Shown: positions 63,222 through 64,000 of the stretch, in pieces
Layout of the letters: each line of letters starts with the position of its first letter
Position numbering within the stretch: position 1 is the first letter of the stretch
Assembly: GCF_017948485.1 (NCBI RefSeq)
Contig: NZ_JAFFSX010000034.1
Coordinates: 62,001 to 126,000, forward strand
Direction: 5' to 3'
From: Streptomyces sp. GESEQ-35
GTDB lineage: Bacteria; Actinomycetota; Actinomycetes; Streptomycetales; Streptomycetaceae
Length of the DNA: 64,000 nt
The notes under the pieces: model-generated
What the model saw: only the letters and a program-made list of their open reading frames with translations
Told to the model about the DNA's origin: nothing
The model's database searches: none
Program-made: the position numbers and the translations under genes

Positions 63222-64000
63222 ATGACCCAGAAAGTCGCAGTCCTCGGCACCGGCAAAATCGGCGAAGCCCTGCTCAGCGGAATGATCCGAGCCGGCTGGA
63301 CCCCGGCCGACCTCCTGGTCACCGCCCGCCGCCGGGAACGAGCCGAAGAACTCCGCACCCGCTACGGAGTCACCCCGGTCACCAACGCGGAAGCGGCCAA
63401 GACCGCCGACACCCTGATCCTCACGGTCAAGCCGCAGGACATGGGCACCCTCCTCGACGAACTCGCCCCCCACGTCCCCACCGACCGCCTGGTCGTCAGC
63501 GGCGCGGCAGGCATCCCCACCTCCTTCTTCGAGGACCGCCTGGCCGCAGGCACCCCGGTCGTCCGCGTCATGACGAACACCCCGGCCCTGGTCGACGAGG
63601 CCATGTCCGTCATCTCCGCCGGCACCCACGCCAGCGAGGCCGACCTCGCCCACACCGAGGAGATCTTCGGCGCCGTCGGCAAGACGCTCCGCGTCCCCGA
63701 GTCCCAGCAGGACGCCTGCACGGCCCTCTCCGGTTCGGGACCGGCGTACTTCTTCTACCTGGTCGAGGCCATGACGGACGCCGGCATCCTCCTCGGCCTG
63801 CCCCGCGACAAGGCCCACGACCTGATCGTCCAGTCCGCGATCGGCGCCGCGACGATGCTCCGCGACAGCGGCGAACACCCGGTCAAGCTCCGCGAGAACG
63901 TCACGTCACCCGCCGGCACGACCATCAACGCCATCCGCGAACTCGAGAGCCACGGCGTACGAGCCGCCCTCATCGCGGCCCTGGAAGCCGCCCGCGACCG
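63222..64000 (+). CDS. proC: pyrroline-5-carboxylate reductase ProC (3' end missing)
   Basis: Last step of proline synthesis: reduces pyrroline-5-carboxylate with NAD(P)H. ATG at 63222 follows GGAGGG. The frame is open to the right edge (259 full codons), so only a short end is lost from a usual length of about 270. Features: VAVLGTGKIGEALLSGM (dinucleotide site), TVKPQDM, VRVMTNTPALVDEAMSVI, ALSGSGPAYFFYLVEAMTDAG and VTSPAGTTINAIRELE, the P5C reductase signature. Confidence 0.96.
   Translation, partial: MTQKVAVLGTGKIGEALLSGMIRAGWTPADLLVTARRRERAEELRTRYGVTPVTNAEAAKTADTLILTVKPQDMGTLLDELAPHVPTDRLVVSGAAGIPTSFFEDRLAAGTPVVRVMTNTPALVDEAMSVISAGTHASEADLAHTEEIFGAVGKTLRVPESQQDACTALSGSGPAYFFYLVEAMTDAGILLGLPRDKAHDLIVQSAIGAATMLRDSGEHPVKLRENVTSPAGTTINAIRELESHGVRAALIAALEAARD

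Overview
The window is a 64-kb piece of a Streptomyces chromosome. The evidence is the very high GC content and G/C third positions, frequent GTG starts, GTGA/ATGA stop-start overlaps, and a gene order that matches from memory the S. coelicolor segment from ftsH (SCO3404) down to proC (SCO3337). Both edges cut genes: ftsH lacks its start at the left edge and proC lacks its end at the right edge. I see no rRNA, tRNA, insertion sequence, prophage or CRISPR array.

Bases 1-32 kb hold an old actinobacterial housekeeping block: ftsH, the folate genes (folE; folP, folB, folK), a DUF3180 membrane protein, a Rossmann/DUF2520 protein with panC, nadB, nadC and coaX, then lsr2 and clpC. Much of this order (ftsH-folE-folP-folB-folK-DUF3180-DUF2520-panC-coaX-lsr2-clpC) is also known in Mycobacterium tuberculosis. 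Into it are set Streptomyces-specific pieces: an MprF-like lysyltransferase, an esterase, two bacterial-PH-domain membrane proteins, an isolated nuoD paralogue facing a MidA/NDUFAF7-type methyltransferase, a NarL-type two-component pair, a TmrB-like tunicamycin-resistance ATPase, an ArsR-like regulator and a threonine aldolase. Two DnaA boxes lie upstream of the pan/nad/coaX operon.

Bases 32-41 kb are the most accessory part. Downstream of clpC is a two-gene immunity-type operon: a small Trypco2 protein followed by a 1068-residue protein with an N-terminal trypsin-like protease, a NACHT NTPase and a leucine-rich C-terminus. The large gene carries a rare TTA leucine codon, so its translation should depend on the bldA tRNA. 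Then come a secreted HAD phosphatase, a secreted M23 peptidase, a TetR/DHA2 efflux pair divided by a 23-bp inverted repeat, an AraC-type regulator and a VOC protein.

Bases 41-54 kb contain the cell-envelope stress operon sigE-cseA-cseB-cseC, mutY, disA (c-di-AMP synthase) and radA, then a striking single-chain protein joining degenerate ECF sigma regions 2 and 4, a zinc-finger anti-sigma motif, one membrane span and an external BACON domain. A Ppx/GppA phosphatase, a sugar-phosphate isomerase and a TetR regulator follow.

Bases 55-64 kb carry ilvD, a membrane Ser/Thr kinase with a PQQ-type sensor, an SH3 protein, a small membrane protein, a methyltransferase, an ABC-2 exporter pair with an apparent leaderless promoter, and proC. 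Two families of dispersed Streptomyces intergenic repeats are present. One has three copies, all in the same orientation at 3' ends of genes (the MprF-like gene, disA and ppx); the ppx copy has been read into the coding sequence.
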